Assembly (NCBI GenBank): GCA_017165825.1
Contig: CM029384.1
Location: 22,514,281-22,578,280, forward strand
Reading direction: 5' to 3'
Length of the DNA: 64,000 nt
Source: Hepsetus odoe
Lineage: Eukaryota > Chordata > Actinopteri > Characiformes > Hepsetidae
This document shows, piece after piece, positions 32,891 through 45,861 of this stretch. The notes below the pieces were generated by a model. The model saw only the letters and a list, made by a program, of their open reading frames with translations. It was not told where the DNA came from and did not search any database. Numbering within the stretch: position 1 is the stretch's first letter; each line of letters opens with the position of its first letter. A program made the translations under genes and the position numbers.

Positions 32891-34446
32891 GGTAAACTTG
32901 CCAAACAAATCAAAAAGAGAACTTAATGTTCTGAAGACAAATCATTGGGACTGATGTAGGCTATGGACTCCACATAAAAAAAAAAAAAAAAGACCATGAG
33001 ATACTCTCTCTTTGTGCATCTCAAGGCCACGGGCGGTGCTGCTTTTCTGTCATTTTGAATCATTCCACTGCATCGCCAGCGTGATAGATGCAGTCTCTCT
33101 CCATACTATCGTCACTTGATTTGAGGTTGAACAGAACAACCGAATCAAATTCTATTCTTTGAATCAAAGTGAAGACAGTACCACACATTAGCGAACCCAA
33201 GATGACACAGTATCTTAAAAAGCAAAGCCCGACAGCGCTGAACTGAAGCTATTGATCCACAGCTGATTAACATTCATTCAATAATTGGATTGTGTGGAGT
33301 TGCTGTAGTTGCTGCGACGACTACTTTTTTTCTTTTGTCCTGCTCTTTCCCCACCATTATGCTGTTGCGTAACTCTGGGATCCTTTTAGTGACTCTTCGC
33401 TGCAAGGCAGAGGCACTGACAGCAACGCACACAACATATTTGCAGGACTGATACACGAATAGAGAGGCAAACACTTACGCGAACGCTCATACAAGCACAA
33501 AAAAAAATTGCCTTTGCACTTGCTTGGAGTTTTCTGGTCAACATGTGCTCCCACAACAGCCCTAGAGTATGAAAGAGCAGTGTTGTGATGAAAAATTCAG
33601 AGCTGTTTAGTCGGCTGTGCAGTCTGACAGCAGAGCGGTCTTAGTCAGAGAGCTTGCCAAGCCAAAAACACTCGCCTTTTTTGCCTTATATGTTCATCTG
33701 TTCATGTCCTTAACCGTTCTTACCCCCGCCCGACCACGGACCGGTCAAAATTAGTTCTAATGTTTGTTAAAAATGACTTTTGTCCGAATTAAACCAAATC
33801 CTGTGGGAATCAAATTAGCGAGAGAAAACTCTGCCTGAATGTGAAAATTCTGTATGAAACAGACGGAACTTCAATAAACGTCTGTTGCAGCCTGACAACA
33901 GGTCAACACATTTCTCTCTGCACCCAACACTTGTCTTTACTATTACTATTTCTTTACTTCACCAAGACTGTTTTCTATTCTAGATCAAGCCATTACCATA
34001 AAAGCTACAACAAAAACAGACTTGTGAAGTTTTTTTTGTCTTCATAATATACATGGGGTGCGTTTATTATACTGGGGTTCGTTTAGTTCTGAAACCTGAT
34101 GAACGGTGTACAGCATGACCGATGGAAATGAGTTAGTTCTTGCATTCAACCGTTTTCTAGATGAACCACAATGCAGATACAACCCTGAGCGTTACACCTG
34201 TACTTAACGCATGTACACCCCTAATTCTTGACTGGGTACAAAAATCTGTCAATGAAAATTCCTGGAAATGCCTGCCTCCCTGACTGGTTTCCTGTCCTCA
34301 GCATCTTTGTACTAAATGATTGTGAGCGCACTTTGGCTGAGTGACGTAGCCGTGTGTGTTATGAACTGCAAAGTTTGATCAGTTCAGGAATAAGATCCCA
34401 AGTCTGCAATTGCTGAATGAACCAACTTCCGTTTTGTTTGATGAAT

Positions 34447-34448
<2 letters not shown>

Positions 34449-34490
<42 letters not shown>
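34449..34490. repeat. (GT)n microsatellite
   Basis: About 21 GT units. Confidence 0.95.
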
Positions 34491-34492
<2 letters not shown>

Positions 34493-34738
34493 ACTTTTTC
34501 TTTTGATATTCCAAAATTGTACACGCCGTCTTGTTCAGATGCCTCCCATCTGCAGCCTGGGCACAGGAAAGCGAGCAGAATTGCATTTGCATTTTAATTC
34601 ATATTCAATCACCTGTGTGGGTGTGTTTTGTGAGTGTGTTGTTGCCTGAAAATTGCCTAGTGTTTTTCCACTTTTGTTTTTATTGAGAGTCTTCATTCTG
34701 ACTCTCTGTAGATATGTAGATGAAGTGATGGCGTCTTT

Positions 34739-34741
<3 letters not shown>

Positions 34742-34774
<33 letters not shown>
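34742..34774. repeat. (CT)n microsatellite
   Basis: About 16 CT units, roughly 250 bases after the GT array. Confidence 0.95.
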
Positions 34775-34776
<2 letters not shown>

Positions 34777-37179
34777 TTCTCTGTTTCTCACAGATTTCTC
34801 TCTCCGAATTGCATAGATTTCTTAATAATGAAAGGGGTGCATTGCTTATACTGTCATTCCCCACCGAGAAATGACTCAGTTCTGGTTAATGCCAAATTTC
34901 TAACCGCTTGGAACCAAAGGAAGATTGGTTTGGAACCTGAAGTCAGGTTTTTTCATTACCGGGCATGTTCTTCTCAATGTTTACCTCTGTTGTTTAGCCC
35001 TTTCCTCCTTTGATGATACACGGTCACAGCAGTTCTGCTCCAAAATGACGGAATTGCAGGCTGGTTCACCAGACGGCACCAAAGGTTCGAGAACCGCTTC
35101 CATGTTGGTGGAAAAGGGCATCTCGTATCATTTACGGGGCTGTTCGTTTCCAAACCTAGACTGAAATGTGTGCCTCTTGAGACAGAATGAGTTCTTTAGA
35201 TGTATACCTCTCAGCTTCGCAGGTTTGATGTGAAATTTAATTTCAGTTTAACCCATTTCAGTTTAATCTGCGTTTTAAGGGATGTGGTGAAGAACGCGGT
35301 CCTGCTGCACTGCAGAGTAAGTCAGTCTGTTTACTTCGTAAGGAATTACTGAATAATACACGTTTGAATGTAACATGTTGGTGGTTCTTGTCTAGACTTG
35401 AATTTTCAACAAAACGAGGCCAGTTTCGCTGGACTGTCAGCGGCACAAAGGCATCTGTGTTTTGTGCGCAAAAAAGAAAATTCTAATTCAAGTCCTCCTG
35501 TTTTTGGAGTCTTCTAATTGCCCACTGTAATTGGAGCTGGCGCCGAAGGAGCTGGAGGCTTCCCTGTTATTAGGTAACGTGTCTAATAAATGCTGTAAAT
35601 TTTAAGTTTACTAATAATAAGAAGGACAAGCATTTTTTTAATGTTCTAATGCACTCTCTCATGTCTGCGCTTACAAGATGATGCATATCGTCAACAGACT
35701 TTAAATGAGCAAAATTCCATCTAGTAAATATGCTTGTAATAACACCATCAGCTGACTGTCGTTAAATTGAGGAACTCTTAATAAAGTGTCATTTCTTAAA
35801 TGGGCAATGATCCGAACACTCTTCAGGGCACTGGCTGGTCACGTTTCGGAGACTGAGTGCTGTCAGTGCAATGCTTGCAGCAATTCAATAAGACTGTAAA
35901 ACGTGTACCTTCTATGTCGTTACCACCGGTGTCCATCACTCTGTGTCTGTCGTTCTTGCTTTGTTTACCTCCTTTCTTTCTCCTGCTCTGTTTAAACACC
36001 CCACTCTTCAGCCCCGTTGCTCATCAGGGAACAGGAATCACCTGTCATTTTTCTGCAGTTCTGAATCCTTAATAGAGCATATCAGACAGAGAAGGCTTCT
36101 CCTCAGACAGCAGGCAGCTGTAAGGGATGAGATTTCTCTCTCTCTCTCTCTCTCTGTCTCACACTCACACACTAAACTCTTGCATGCATGCAGATTTACT
36201 CGCACACCTTCCAGCCAGCTCACTTAACACAATGTTAAATCGACTGGGCGACTAGAGTGCCCACTCTGCACGTGGCCTGATTTGTACAGCTAAGTGGCTC
36301 ATAGCTCATTCATTCCTCCTCCTCTCCCTCTAGTCCCTTGTCTCTTTTGCTTTTACACTTACTTCTCTTTTTTCTGAAGAGTCATGAACACCGTTCCCTC
36401 CTCCCCATACTCTGTCTTGGCTGGACTTCCTTTGCCCAGCAGCTCCTGGCATGAACACACTGTACACACATTGTAGATTTCATAGACTTGATTTATTACA
36501 TTTTATTTAGAAAGGGGTTAACTTATTATAATTTACACTGCCGCTTTAATGGGATTGGTTCAGTTGTGTTGTGGTAGTTCACAGGGGTTAAAATAAAAAT
36601 CTAACAGTGAATCATGGCCAAAGGAAACCTGTTTAGAAGAACTGAATGTGCATTTCCTTCATGCTTTTTTTGTTGCTTTTGTTAGTCACACTGGGCCAAA
36701 ACACACTTGGCCGAACAGCATCCCCCTTACCATTCGTACATTTAAGACCACCTTTATAAAGTTTCTAATTAAAAAGTAAAACAAATGTATAAATCAGTCC
36801 AATATGTTCAACATTACATGCTTCGGGTAGGAATTGGATAAAAGGAAGCCGTGTGTAAATGATTCAGAATGGGCAAAAAAAAAAAAAAATAGCTGTTTAA
36901 TTAAAATTTCCTTATTAACAAATACATTGTTATTCACAGAATTTTAATGGTTAATGATAGCAATACATATGTTTTTTTTTTACACTGTAAATAACGTTAA
37001 ACCATTTTTCTTCTTTCTTTTTTTTTCCATTTTTGTAATGAAATATGGAAATGCTTTAAGAAAGGCATTGACGTTTGTTTATTGTGATAAATGTACCATA
37101 TTGGCATTTCCCTCAACCTTCAAAGACAACGCTTTGCAGCAGGTATCTGATTATCTTTAACACTAATGTCAGCGGAGGC

Positions 37180-37370
37180 TAGTCCGTGCTGAAAACCACA
37201 GGCTTTCTCCTGACTCCTCGGCAGGCTTCATCGACGGCTTTTGCCAGCACCTTGATTGATAGACGTGCCTCCAGTTGACCTTTGGAGACCTTTGACCTTG
37301 CTGGAGCAGATGGATCAATAAGGTAATTCAGAGAGGACATTGCAGACCTCGACCTTGAAGAGATCGTAAG
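37180..37370. promoter_or_regulatory. Candidate intronic enhancer with clustered nuclear-receptor half-sites
   Basis: On the plus strand TGACCT occurs at 37276-37281 and 37293-37298, with AGACCT at 37286-37291 between them. Read on the minus strand these are AGGTCA-type half-sites as direct repeats, spaced 1 base (DR1) and 4 bases (DR4). GACCTTG at 37294-37300 also fits an ERR/SF-1-like extended half-site. Further GACCT-type motifs follow at 37344-37357. Function is inferred only from the motif cluster. Confidence 0.3.
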
Positions 37371-37624
37371 ATCTGACAGGGCTGTTATAGGTATGCAATA
37401 TTGAACCGTGTATTGAACTGGTTAGTATGGAGATTGAGAACAGGAGAATGACCCAGAACCTTAATCCAAAGAACTGTTTAGTGTGGAATATGACCTTTAA
37501 CCCCTAGAGCTCGTAATGCGCACAATCCTTTCGGTATGAATTTCACGTTTGGAAATTTGTATTACACCGTTCTTTGCCAAAAAAACAAACCACAGGTAAA
37601 CAAATTTATCTGGCAATCTGCTGG

Positions 37625-37815
37625 GTGGTGGTGGTCTAGTGGTGGTCTATGGACCTGTGGCTCAAGAGGTCCCAGGTTCGAATCCCACCTCTGGCACTAC
37701 CACCACTGGGTCCCTGAGCAAGACCCTTAACCCTGAGTGTCTGCAGGGGGGACTGTCCCTGTAATTAGGACATGGAAGTCTCTCTGGATAAGAGCGTCTG
37801 CTAAAGGTAAATGCT
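37625..37815 (+). mobile_element. SINE family B (tRNA-derived), full length
   Basis: Head GGTGGTGGTCTAGTGGTGG, B box CCAGGTTCGAATCCCACC, then ACCACTGGGTCCCTGAGCAA, GACCCTTAACCCTGAGTGTC, GGACTGTCCCTGTAATTAGG and the tail GGATAAGAGCGTCTGCTAAA. The tail block is shared by many fish SINEs. Confidence 0.9.
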
Positions 37816-38639
37816 GGTCAAAGGAAGTACTAGACCAACATCATAGACCAACAATAATCAATTAAATCTCTCATGAACAGTGCCAGTACTTTCCACCGAG
37901 ATATTTTCCTTTTCTAAAATAAAGGTCACACTTTTTTGTAAAGCCAGGTGCAGTTGCATGAATGAATTGCTGTCTGAATTTATTTCTCTCTGCTTCATTT
38001 TTTTTTAACCAAACTTATTGGAGGGCTGAAATGAAGTCCTGTCTGGATACACATTGCAATTTTCTAGGCTGCCTTTGGTCTCTTTTTTTTTTTTTAATTT
38101 TTTTTAAGGCACCGTCTGTTCTCAAATCCAGCTGCTGTTCTTTGACCGCATGCCGTTTTGTAAACTGGACATCATGTTACGAAATTGTACAAAATACAAC
38201 CCACTGGAAGCTAGCTTGTTGTTTTTCACCGTCCAGATGTTTCATTACGCTTCGAAAACTACATCCAGAGCATTTTGTTACAGATGTTCAACTGATAAAC
38301 TAACCCGATCACAACAGGGTTTACTTCATGCTGCAGTTGTTTTTGATCTGTTTCTAGCTGATGTTTCTTTTTGGGTAGTTTCTTATAATGGGAGCTGAAT
38401 GTCGGATCCAGTCCCTTGTCTCTTGCTTTAGCAATGGCTTTCTTTTCTGCACGTTGACTCAACCCTTTCCCAATTCCAGCACGATAACAGAATAATGATA
38501 ACGAACATTTTCCATTTATCTCCTAATAATAAATTGTGCACCATTTATATTGCGCCTAATCCAATCCAGTCCATTCTGCCCTGGTCTCTCTCCTACGGTC
38601 AGAGCCTTCCTGTATGAGTCCAACGAAACGCTGGCATTT

Positions 38640-38770
38640 TAACACGCTGGTGAAAAGAAGCAATTAGGGCCACCTAATTAAATCCAGACAAGTGGAGGGC
38701 AGTCATTTAGCACCCCGTTTGCATAATCAGTTGAAATTCTTTTTTCCGTTTTTATTAAACAAGGCGTCGG
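38640..38770. promoter_or_regulatory. Candidate intronic regulatory block with homeodomain/POU-like motifs
   Basis: CAATTA (38661-38666), TAATTA (38675-38680) and an octamer-like TTTGCATAAT (38718-38727) lie close together in non-repetitive sequence. Motifs are seen; regulatory role is inferred and weakly supported. Confidence 0.25.
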
Positions 38771-38994
38771 TGGATTAATATTGTTCCATTATCGGCCTCC
38801 CGGATAAGCAAATAAACAATCTGGGGAGAAATGGTTTGAGACAGCGTGACTGAAGAACAGAGTGAGCGCAGAGGAGCGTGAAAGATGGTGGTGGGGAAGG
38901 AGGGGAGAGAAAGAGGCCGAGAGTGACGGCAAGGAGCAGAGGAAGAGACCGACGGGGAGAGGAAAAGAAAAACGGAGGGAGAACAACCACAGAG

Positions 38995-39136
38995 GGAGTA
39001 CTTTATCTTGCAGCGCGATGCTACTTTGATTGCACTAATTGCCCACATGCCTTTTGTGAGGGTTCCGCAGAGTGATCTGAAATTCAGATCGATTCACATT
39101 ATTTATTTATCACAGCCGCTTGCTAATTAACAATGA
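38995..39136. promoter_or_regulatory. Candidate intronic regulatory block with adjacent homeodomain and SOX motifs
   Basis: TAATTA at 39124-39129 directly abuts ACAATG at 39130-39135. Upstream are CACTAATTGCCC and GATTGCACTAATTG. The stretch is unlike the surrounding repeats. Role inferred. Confidence 0.25.
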
Positions 39137-39488
39137 TTGCCCAAGGATTCGAGACCTTCCGCGGCCGGATGAGCGCGAGCGTGGAAGTGTTTTGCTCTGA
39201 GGTGCGTTCTGCCTATGTGCCTTTGCTTCCCCTACTTTCTGTAGACTCAGGTCCTCGGGGAGCAGCAGCGCACACTGCAGTGTTTCAGCAGGACAGGACC
39301 GCTCCTGAGGTCAGCTGTGACCACTGCTCTTCACCATCGGCTCTCAGAGTGAAGTGGGCTGTTCCGGGAGTCTGTTCCCAGAGCTGCTGACGCTTTTGCG
39401 AGTCCAGAGATCAGAAATGACCTCTAGGGTCTTGTTTGATTGTGGGAGTGAGAATGATAAGATTTAGATTTAGAAACCTTCATCGTCA

Positions 39489-40190
39489 TTCTTCTTCTTC
39501 TTCTTCTTCTTCTTCTTCTTCTTCTTCCGGCCATTCCCGTTTAGGGGCCGCCGCAGCGGATCATCCGTTTCCATTTCTTCCTGTCTTCTGCATCGCCCTC
39601 TTTCAAACCAGCCACCTGTCTGTCCTCTCTCACCACATCCATAAACCTCTGCTTTGGGCTTCCTCTTTTCCTCTCTCCTGGCAGCTCCATCTTCAACATC
39701 CTCCTCCCAGTAAAATCCTCGTCTCTCTGGACATGTCCAGGCGCAACCTGCTTCTCTAATATTGTCTCCAAAACGTCTAACTTGAGCTGTCCCTCTAAAA
39801 TACTCATTCCTAATCCAACAAAAATCCCAGCATCTTTAACTCTGACTCTCCAGCTCCGCCTCCCGTCTTTTCGTCGGTGCCACCCTCTACCACCAGTGGT
39901 GGTAGTGCTGGAGGCGGGATTCGAACCTGGGACCGCTTGATCCATAAGTCTGCAGGCAAGTACCCTACCACTAGACCACCGCCACCCTTCTCCAACCTGT
40001 TCAGCATAGCTGGTCTCACTACTGTCCTGTAAACCTTCCCTTTTACTCTTGCTGGTACCCCTCTGTCACAAATCACTCCAGCCACTCTTCTCCACCCGTT
40101 CCAACCTGCGTGCACTCTCTTCTTCACCTCTCTTCCACACTCGCCGTTAGTCTGAACTGTTGATCCCAAGTATCGAAACTTTGTCGTCAT
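39489..40190 (-). mobile_element. LINE 3' part (RTE-like), interrupted by a SINE
   Basis: Read on the minus strand from 40190, the sequence encodes FRYLGSTVQTNGECGREVKK, HAGWNGWRRVAGVICDR and KGKVYRTVVRPAML. After a family B SINE fragment (39877-39988) it continues with ESELKMLGF, then GTAQVRRFGDNIREA-type and REDRQVAGL.EGDAEDRKKW blocks in shifted frames. It ends in a (GAA)n tail that appears as CTT repeats at 39489-39527. This is a 5'-truncated, broken copy of a non-LTR retrotransposon. The clade assignment to RTE is from memory of similar fish proteins and is tentative. Confidence 0.85.
39877..39988 (-). mobile_element. SINE family B head fragment nested in the LINE
   Basis: Plus strand shows ACCACCAGTGGTGGTAGTGC, GGCGGGATTCGAACCTGGG (reversed B box) and CCACTAGACCACCGCCACCC (reversed head). 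The tail half is missing. The LINE coding sequence resumes on either side, so insertion was into the LINE. Confidence 0.85.
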
Positions 40191-40911
40191 TATAGCACAT
40201 CAAAACAAAGTTGCAAAGCAGCTGCACCTTCACACATAACAAGAGAAGACATCCAGTTGCATCTAGATACAAAAGTCTTTGAAAAGTACCAATATAAAAC
40301 GACTGAAAGTTTTTAGAAATTATTTAAAAGAATAACTTCTTGTTTCACTCACACATATTGTATCTGCTGGGAGAAGATTCATCGTTATTGATCCTGGAAC
40401 ATCCAGACTGATTCATATTCAATACAGGATTCTTGAGGCTAAATAAAATTCCCCAACGATTTTCAAACCTCACAATTTGATTGGTCCTTTTTTCTTACTG
40501 CCGATACCTGTCATCAGAGTGGTGCCGTCTCTGGTTAGCAAGTTAAGTAGTTCCTGTAATCACGTTCTGAGAATTTAAAAATTATATCAGACTCGTGCCA
40601 AAAACAAAAACTTCTTGTGAAGCACTGAATCAGAAGAAGCCCTCTTCTCGGCCTCTTCTCTTTCCTCGTCTCTTACTCTCTCACTCCCACCCGTATCCAT
40701 CCATCCATTCATCCATCCTACCCTGGTTTGACTCACTGTTTTTCTAACCTCTTCACTCAGCCAGACGCCGTCTTTGCGCACAGCGCTGGCCACTGCTGCC
40801 CGCTGATTGATTGGTTGGCATGAGTATGGATTTGTGTTGGTTTGCTGGGTGCGCTGTTGATGGATGACTGGATCTAAGCCTTCTCACTCTCTTTTTCTCT
40901 TGTTTGCTCTT

Positions 40912-40953
<42 letters not shown>

Positions 40954-42337
40954 CTTATGTGCGCCTTTCTGACTTTCCTACGGTGCACATACTTAAAACG
41001 TTAATCATTAATTCGTGATGAATCGTCCGCATCAGAGGGTGATAGAGGAACGTTTTCTCTGACGATATGAAGGAGAGTCACGAGACTTGATGTCCAACAG
41101 ATTGAAACCCCCTTGTTCTCGGACACACCTGACTTTGGGCTGTCAGGTAGACTCAAGGCTTCTGTTAATCGATCCGAGGAGAAAGTGATCTGAGCAGGTT
41201 TGAACATCCCGTCTGACCGTCCGTGAGATTGGACCGCTCTTTGTTTGGATTTGCCAGTCCATCTACATCAAGGGTGAAGCTTAAACCCTTTGCCCTTAAA
41301 GGTGTGCTATTAATTCCGCTTAGATTTAACTTGAGTCCCATGATTTAGCTTCTTCAACATCAAGTCATATTTGGCTCTTTCATTCCTGCTCCCAAAAGTG
41401 AGTGTTCAGACTTAAAAATGGAGAGAAAAAGAAAGAAAGTAACAAGAAGAGAAAGAGAACGTGAGAGAAGGAATGAGAGTGAGAGAGGGGAGCGGAGGGA
41501 AGTGTTAGTGCAGGTAGAATCACACTCTAATTTGATCTAAAGGAGACTCCTAAATTGAGAGGGAGAAAACCAAAGTCAGCAAAACAGGACTTCTTATATA
41601 AGCACTCTCTGTCTCTTTCTGCCTCTCATTAACAGTGAACCGGGGGGATGAAAGGGAGAATAGGAGAGTGTTTGCTCTCTTGCACTCCTCCTCTGCCTCT
41701 CTTCACCCTTTTTATTAAAGAAGCTTTTTCATTGAGCAACATGACTGCTGTGTTGCATCTAATGAATGCAGATTGCATCGCCATCACGCATCACATCAGC
41801 ACGTTAGTCACGAAGTTGGGACAGAGTTTAGATCTCCAGAAGCAATCCTGAGAGCCAGAGTAATCTTAATCGATTTGAGGAGAGCGCAGAGTCGAACTGC
41901 TTGCAGCACAGATGGCTACATGCCTTGATGGAGCCTGAACGCCCTGATGCCAAGTTGCCTTTGAGTGTGTTGGGTGATATTGTAAAGTTCTAGTACTTGG
42001 CCTGGACCGAAGCATTTCAGTAGTATCCATTTATGTTGCTACTTGTCAGTTTAGAATTCAGAAAGTTCCCCTTTTCTGAAATATAAGAATTCTCACCGAT
42101 GTGTAAGTGTAGTGGCACTGGAGCATTTTAGGCCATAGGGAGCAGACATCCAGAGAACGTGTGGGTTGATTTCTGCAAATATAGATGAGAGATTTAGGCC
42201 ATGGTGATATGGCCACTCTCCCACCTACAGATTTTCTTCTGTTTAAATCCAACCGTGGTGCTTTTGAAGCTTCGGTTTGGCTTTTTTGGGTAAGGTCACA
42301 TTTATCACCCTCATGTTTTTATTAAAATAAATAAAAT
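40191..42337. other. Intronic stretch without genes
   Basis: Contains a CT/CA array at about 40915-40955 and an A/G-rich patch at 41410-41510. No coding or RNA signature recognised. Confidence 0.4.
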
Positions 42338-42523
42338 GGGATAGCAGTGGTCTAGTGGTCTACTTGCCTGTGGATCTATGGCTCAAGAGGTCCCAGGTTC
42401 GAATCCCACCACTGGGTCCCTGAGCAAGACCCTTAACCCTGAGTGTCTCCAGGGGGACTGTCCCTGTAATCAGGACATGGAAGTCTCTCTGGATAAGAGC
42501 GTCTGCTAAATGCCGTAAATAAT
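42338..42523 (+). mobile_element. SINE family B, full length
   Basis: Head GGGATAGCAGTGGTCTAGTG, then GGTCCCAGGTTCGAATCCC, CACTGGGTCCCTGAGCAA, GACCCTTAACCCTGAGTGTC, GGACTGTCCCTGTAATCAGG and the tail GGATAAGAGCGTCTGCTAAA. It lacks the CTCTGGCACTACCA insert of the 37625 copy. Confidence 0.9.
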
Positions 42524-45500
42524 AGTCCCGAGATCGGTGGTCTCGATCCACGTCATCTGCCACACTCTGCTGGTGAGGATGCAGCCCAAAACAACCTGGA
42601 CCCAGCTGTCCAGTAGCCCTGCCATATCTGTTCACATCAGCGTTAAACAGGCAGGATGAGCTGACGTCTTTTTTCTTTTTTTCCACTAGGGTAATGGGCA
42701 TCTTTGATGAACGCGGTGCATCTAAACATCTTTTTTTGCCTGATTTCGAAATTTGGTTACTCTTTGTTTAAAGTAATGAATACAAATGATGTGAAATCCT
42801 GTAACATTGAAATCACAGAAATAATAACCAGGGCCGAGATCAACCTAAGCAGTCCTTCCATTTTGGAATATTTATTTAATATTCCATATTTGTTCGCTCA
42901 AACAGTTTTTTGCTCCGCTTAGAAATAAAACCGTGTGAATCTGAACCAGCGTCACTATACACTGTTCTAACAGTTTATTTCTTGCGGGCTTTCCCGTCCT
43001 TTCCTCGTGCCAAAGCTTAGGCTGAGCTGTGTTTCAGCAACATTCAGAGTAAGCTCTCTGCTGCTGAGGTGCATGTTGAAAGTTTGAATGTTTCATATTA
43101 AAGCTGTGAAATGTGGTGCAGGCTGGCATCTTTCCTGCTGAAATGAGATGCTGAAAAATTGGACCCGGCCTGATTGTGTTGCCCGGTCTCCCTGTGAGGA
43201 GACTCCACTTGGGCTTGACCAGGCTGGACTGGTTCAGCTGCATCCTGGCCTCCCCACAAATCTGTTCCGGACTCATTAAGACCCTCATTCCACCCAGTCT
43301 TGCCATGCTTTCCTTACTTTTTGGAGATGTTTTCCTTGTTATGTTGGTTGTCTTGTGGTGTTTTGTTTTGTATTGTTGTTTTTGGACATTGTGGACTCAT
43401 TTCCTGCTCTGTGATCATTGGCTGTTCTTGCGTGTACCTGCTTGCTCTTGAGTGCTGGATTGGCCCCAGTAAAGATGCTCTATATGAGAATACTCCTGTA
43501 ATGTCTCATCCATTAGACTCAGAAAAACAAGACAATGAACAGTTGTAACTACAGTCCTAACTCTAGAACGAGTCATGTTTAATAATAAAATAGTGTTGGT
43601 ACTCTACCGACTTCAGCAGCAGCATGGATCTGAACTGCTTCCTTCTGCTCAACCTGTCCAGAGAAATGGAAGTACCACAACTGCAGCCACTTGTACTATT
43701 ACAGTCACTTGCTCTCCCTCTCTCTCTCTTTCTCACCCTTTCACACACACACACTCTCTCTCGCGCTCACTTTTTTTTTTCTTTTTTTCTTCACAAGGCT
43801 TGCCATGACATTTACCACACCAAAGTGCTCAACACAAAGGTTAAATGGTACAGATGTCTGAGGGTGTGAAGTGTGTCAGGCTGCTTATCATTTCCCCTCA
43901 TTAGAAATGGACAGTCCCTTCACCAAAGTTAATCATGCTACAGGCCGAGGCTTTGGCATGAGGGAAGCACGATGATATTGGCTTCATGTGAATATCGGCT
44001 GATATACGCTTGGAAATCTGGGCCTGAAATGTCTCGATTGGACTGATATTTCCAGACAATATTTGATGGCTTATTTAGTGTAAACCCCAGATTGTTTAGG
44101 CCTGGTTTGGTGCTGAAATGTTTGCTTTTTTTTTTTCCATTTTACTGTCTTTGTTCAGGACTGTGGTGTTTTTCCATGTCTGTAATTGAGGTGAATTTTG
44201 GTTTCTTTTCAGCAGTTTTTGTATCTGCATCAGTTACAGCGTCGGCAGATTGCAGCTTGAAAAAAAATGATCTGTATCAGTAAATCCCTGTTTGAGGTCT
44301 GACGTAATAGCCGTGCTTTGTAGAGATGATATTGGTGATATTGGAATCTCACTGGCTTAGACAGATAGATGGATTGATAGATTTTATTTATTTATTTATT
44401 ATTTATTTTTTTTATGTGTAGGTTTGGGCCCCAACTTTACCCTAAAACTTTTCAGAGAGAGATCTTTTGGGTGCATTCAAAAGATGACTCGTTTCAGTAG
44501 ACTAACTCTGTCCCTAAGCTTTACCAACCTCCTGTAATAAAACAAAAATAAAAGAATAATTCATTTACATTTCAACATTTACATTTCAGCATCCAACCAA
44601 AAACCTGTAATACGAAGTAATAAACCATCTCCAACCTGTTGCTTTCTCCTTGGAAACATGTGCTGAGCAATGTGGCATGTGAGGGGTTTCCACCGAGCAG
44701 ATTGATGGAAAAATCTCCAGAATGTTTTAATTACATTTTTTAATGAAAAGATTCTTGCTACTGAATTATACATGTTAATACATTTTGAGTCTTGCCTTTA
44801 TAGTTGACCATGAGTGCAATCAAAGAGGAAAAACAGTAAATGGATATAAATAACCAAACAGAAACAAATAAGGTGTGTGTTGAAGTGGGAAACAAAATTG
44901 GATCTCACCGCACTGGGGGTGCTGTTTAGGGTGGTTACTGTATTTTGGTCCTCCGCCGTGGCTGATTTGTTGAAGCTCAGCTTGTCATTAACTAACACCC
45001 AACTCGCAATCTGTTAAACGTAAATGTTAAAAGTTAAATAGAGATAATATTCAATCTAATCCCACATTTCTCCTGAACATAACCCCAGGCCCAACCCTAA
45101 AGCTGATAATCAGCTCTCGCTTTTATTTGAACAATGAAAGGAGCTTGTGGCCGCTCATCTCTAGTCAGCGAGAAATCTCCGATAATGGAGGATCATTTTG
45201 ATAGAATCAGGTCTAAGATCTCCAGAATTAGGTTAGAGAGGCCCAAGTTCAATCAACATTTCAAGAAAATCCCTTCTTCAGCAGGAAATGAAGCCATTGC
45301 AGCCGATTTCAGAAAACAGAATAAACCAACTGAGTAGCATTTCTGAAGTATGATCCATAAAAAAAAAAAAAAGTTACCCCAAGAGAGGTGAAAATAGCTT
45401 TTCGTGCATATAAATGCAACGAGATTATAATCCACGTCACTTCGAATGCTTTCTATCAATCTGTTCGCCGTGATTACTTAATCTGGAGGGCCGCTGGAGT

Positions 45501-45826
45501 TTTCAGGTGGCGTTAAATAAGATTTGAGAGCATTTGAGAGCAGAGTGGACTTTTACGTGACCGGGTAAGCGTCTATAATCTTCTCCTGATGTGTGCTCAC
45601 GCAGCTAGTGTGAGACACGGTGACGCTGGCTCAGTTCCTGCGGAGGGCATAGCGATTTTGACGGAGGCGCTAAACTGACTCAGTCCTTACTGTGTCGTCA
45701 CTCCGTGACACAGCTGTGCATCATGAGCAGAAAGATGGGGTGATGACTTTTCACATCCTTTTCACTTGTTGTCCTTGGGCGGGTGCAGTTATACAGACCT
45801 TCAAACCGATATAATGACCTCATATG

Positions 45827-45861
<35 letters not shown>

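Larger units (their letters stand above)
32891..37179. other. Intronic stretch without genes
   Basis: Holds a poly-A run (32977-32992), a GT array (34449-34490) and CT arrays (34742-34774, 36136-36157). No conserved coding motif is visible. Confidence 0.45.

Noticed and set aside
43170..43500. Segment with a retroelement-like look (runs of TTTTG, TGCTCTTGAGTGCTGG)
   Set aside because: No matching second copy in the window and no terminal structure identified.
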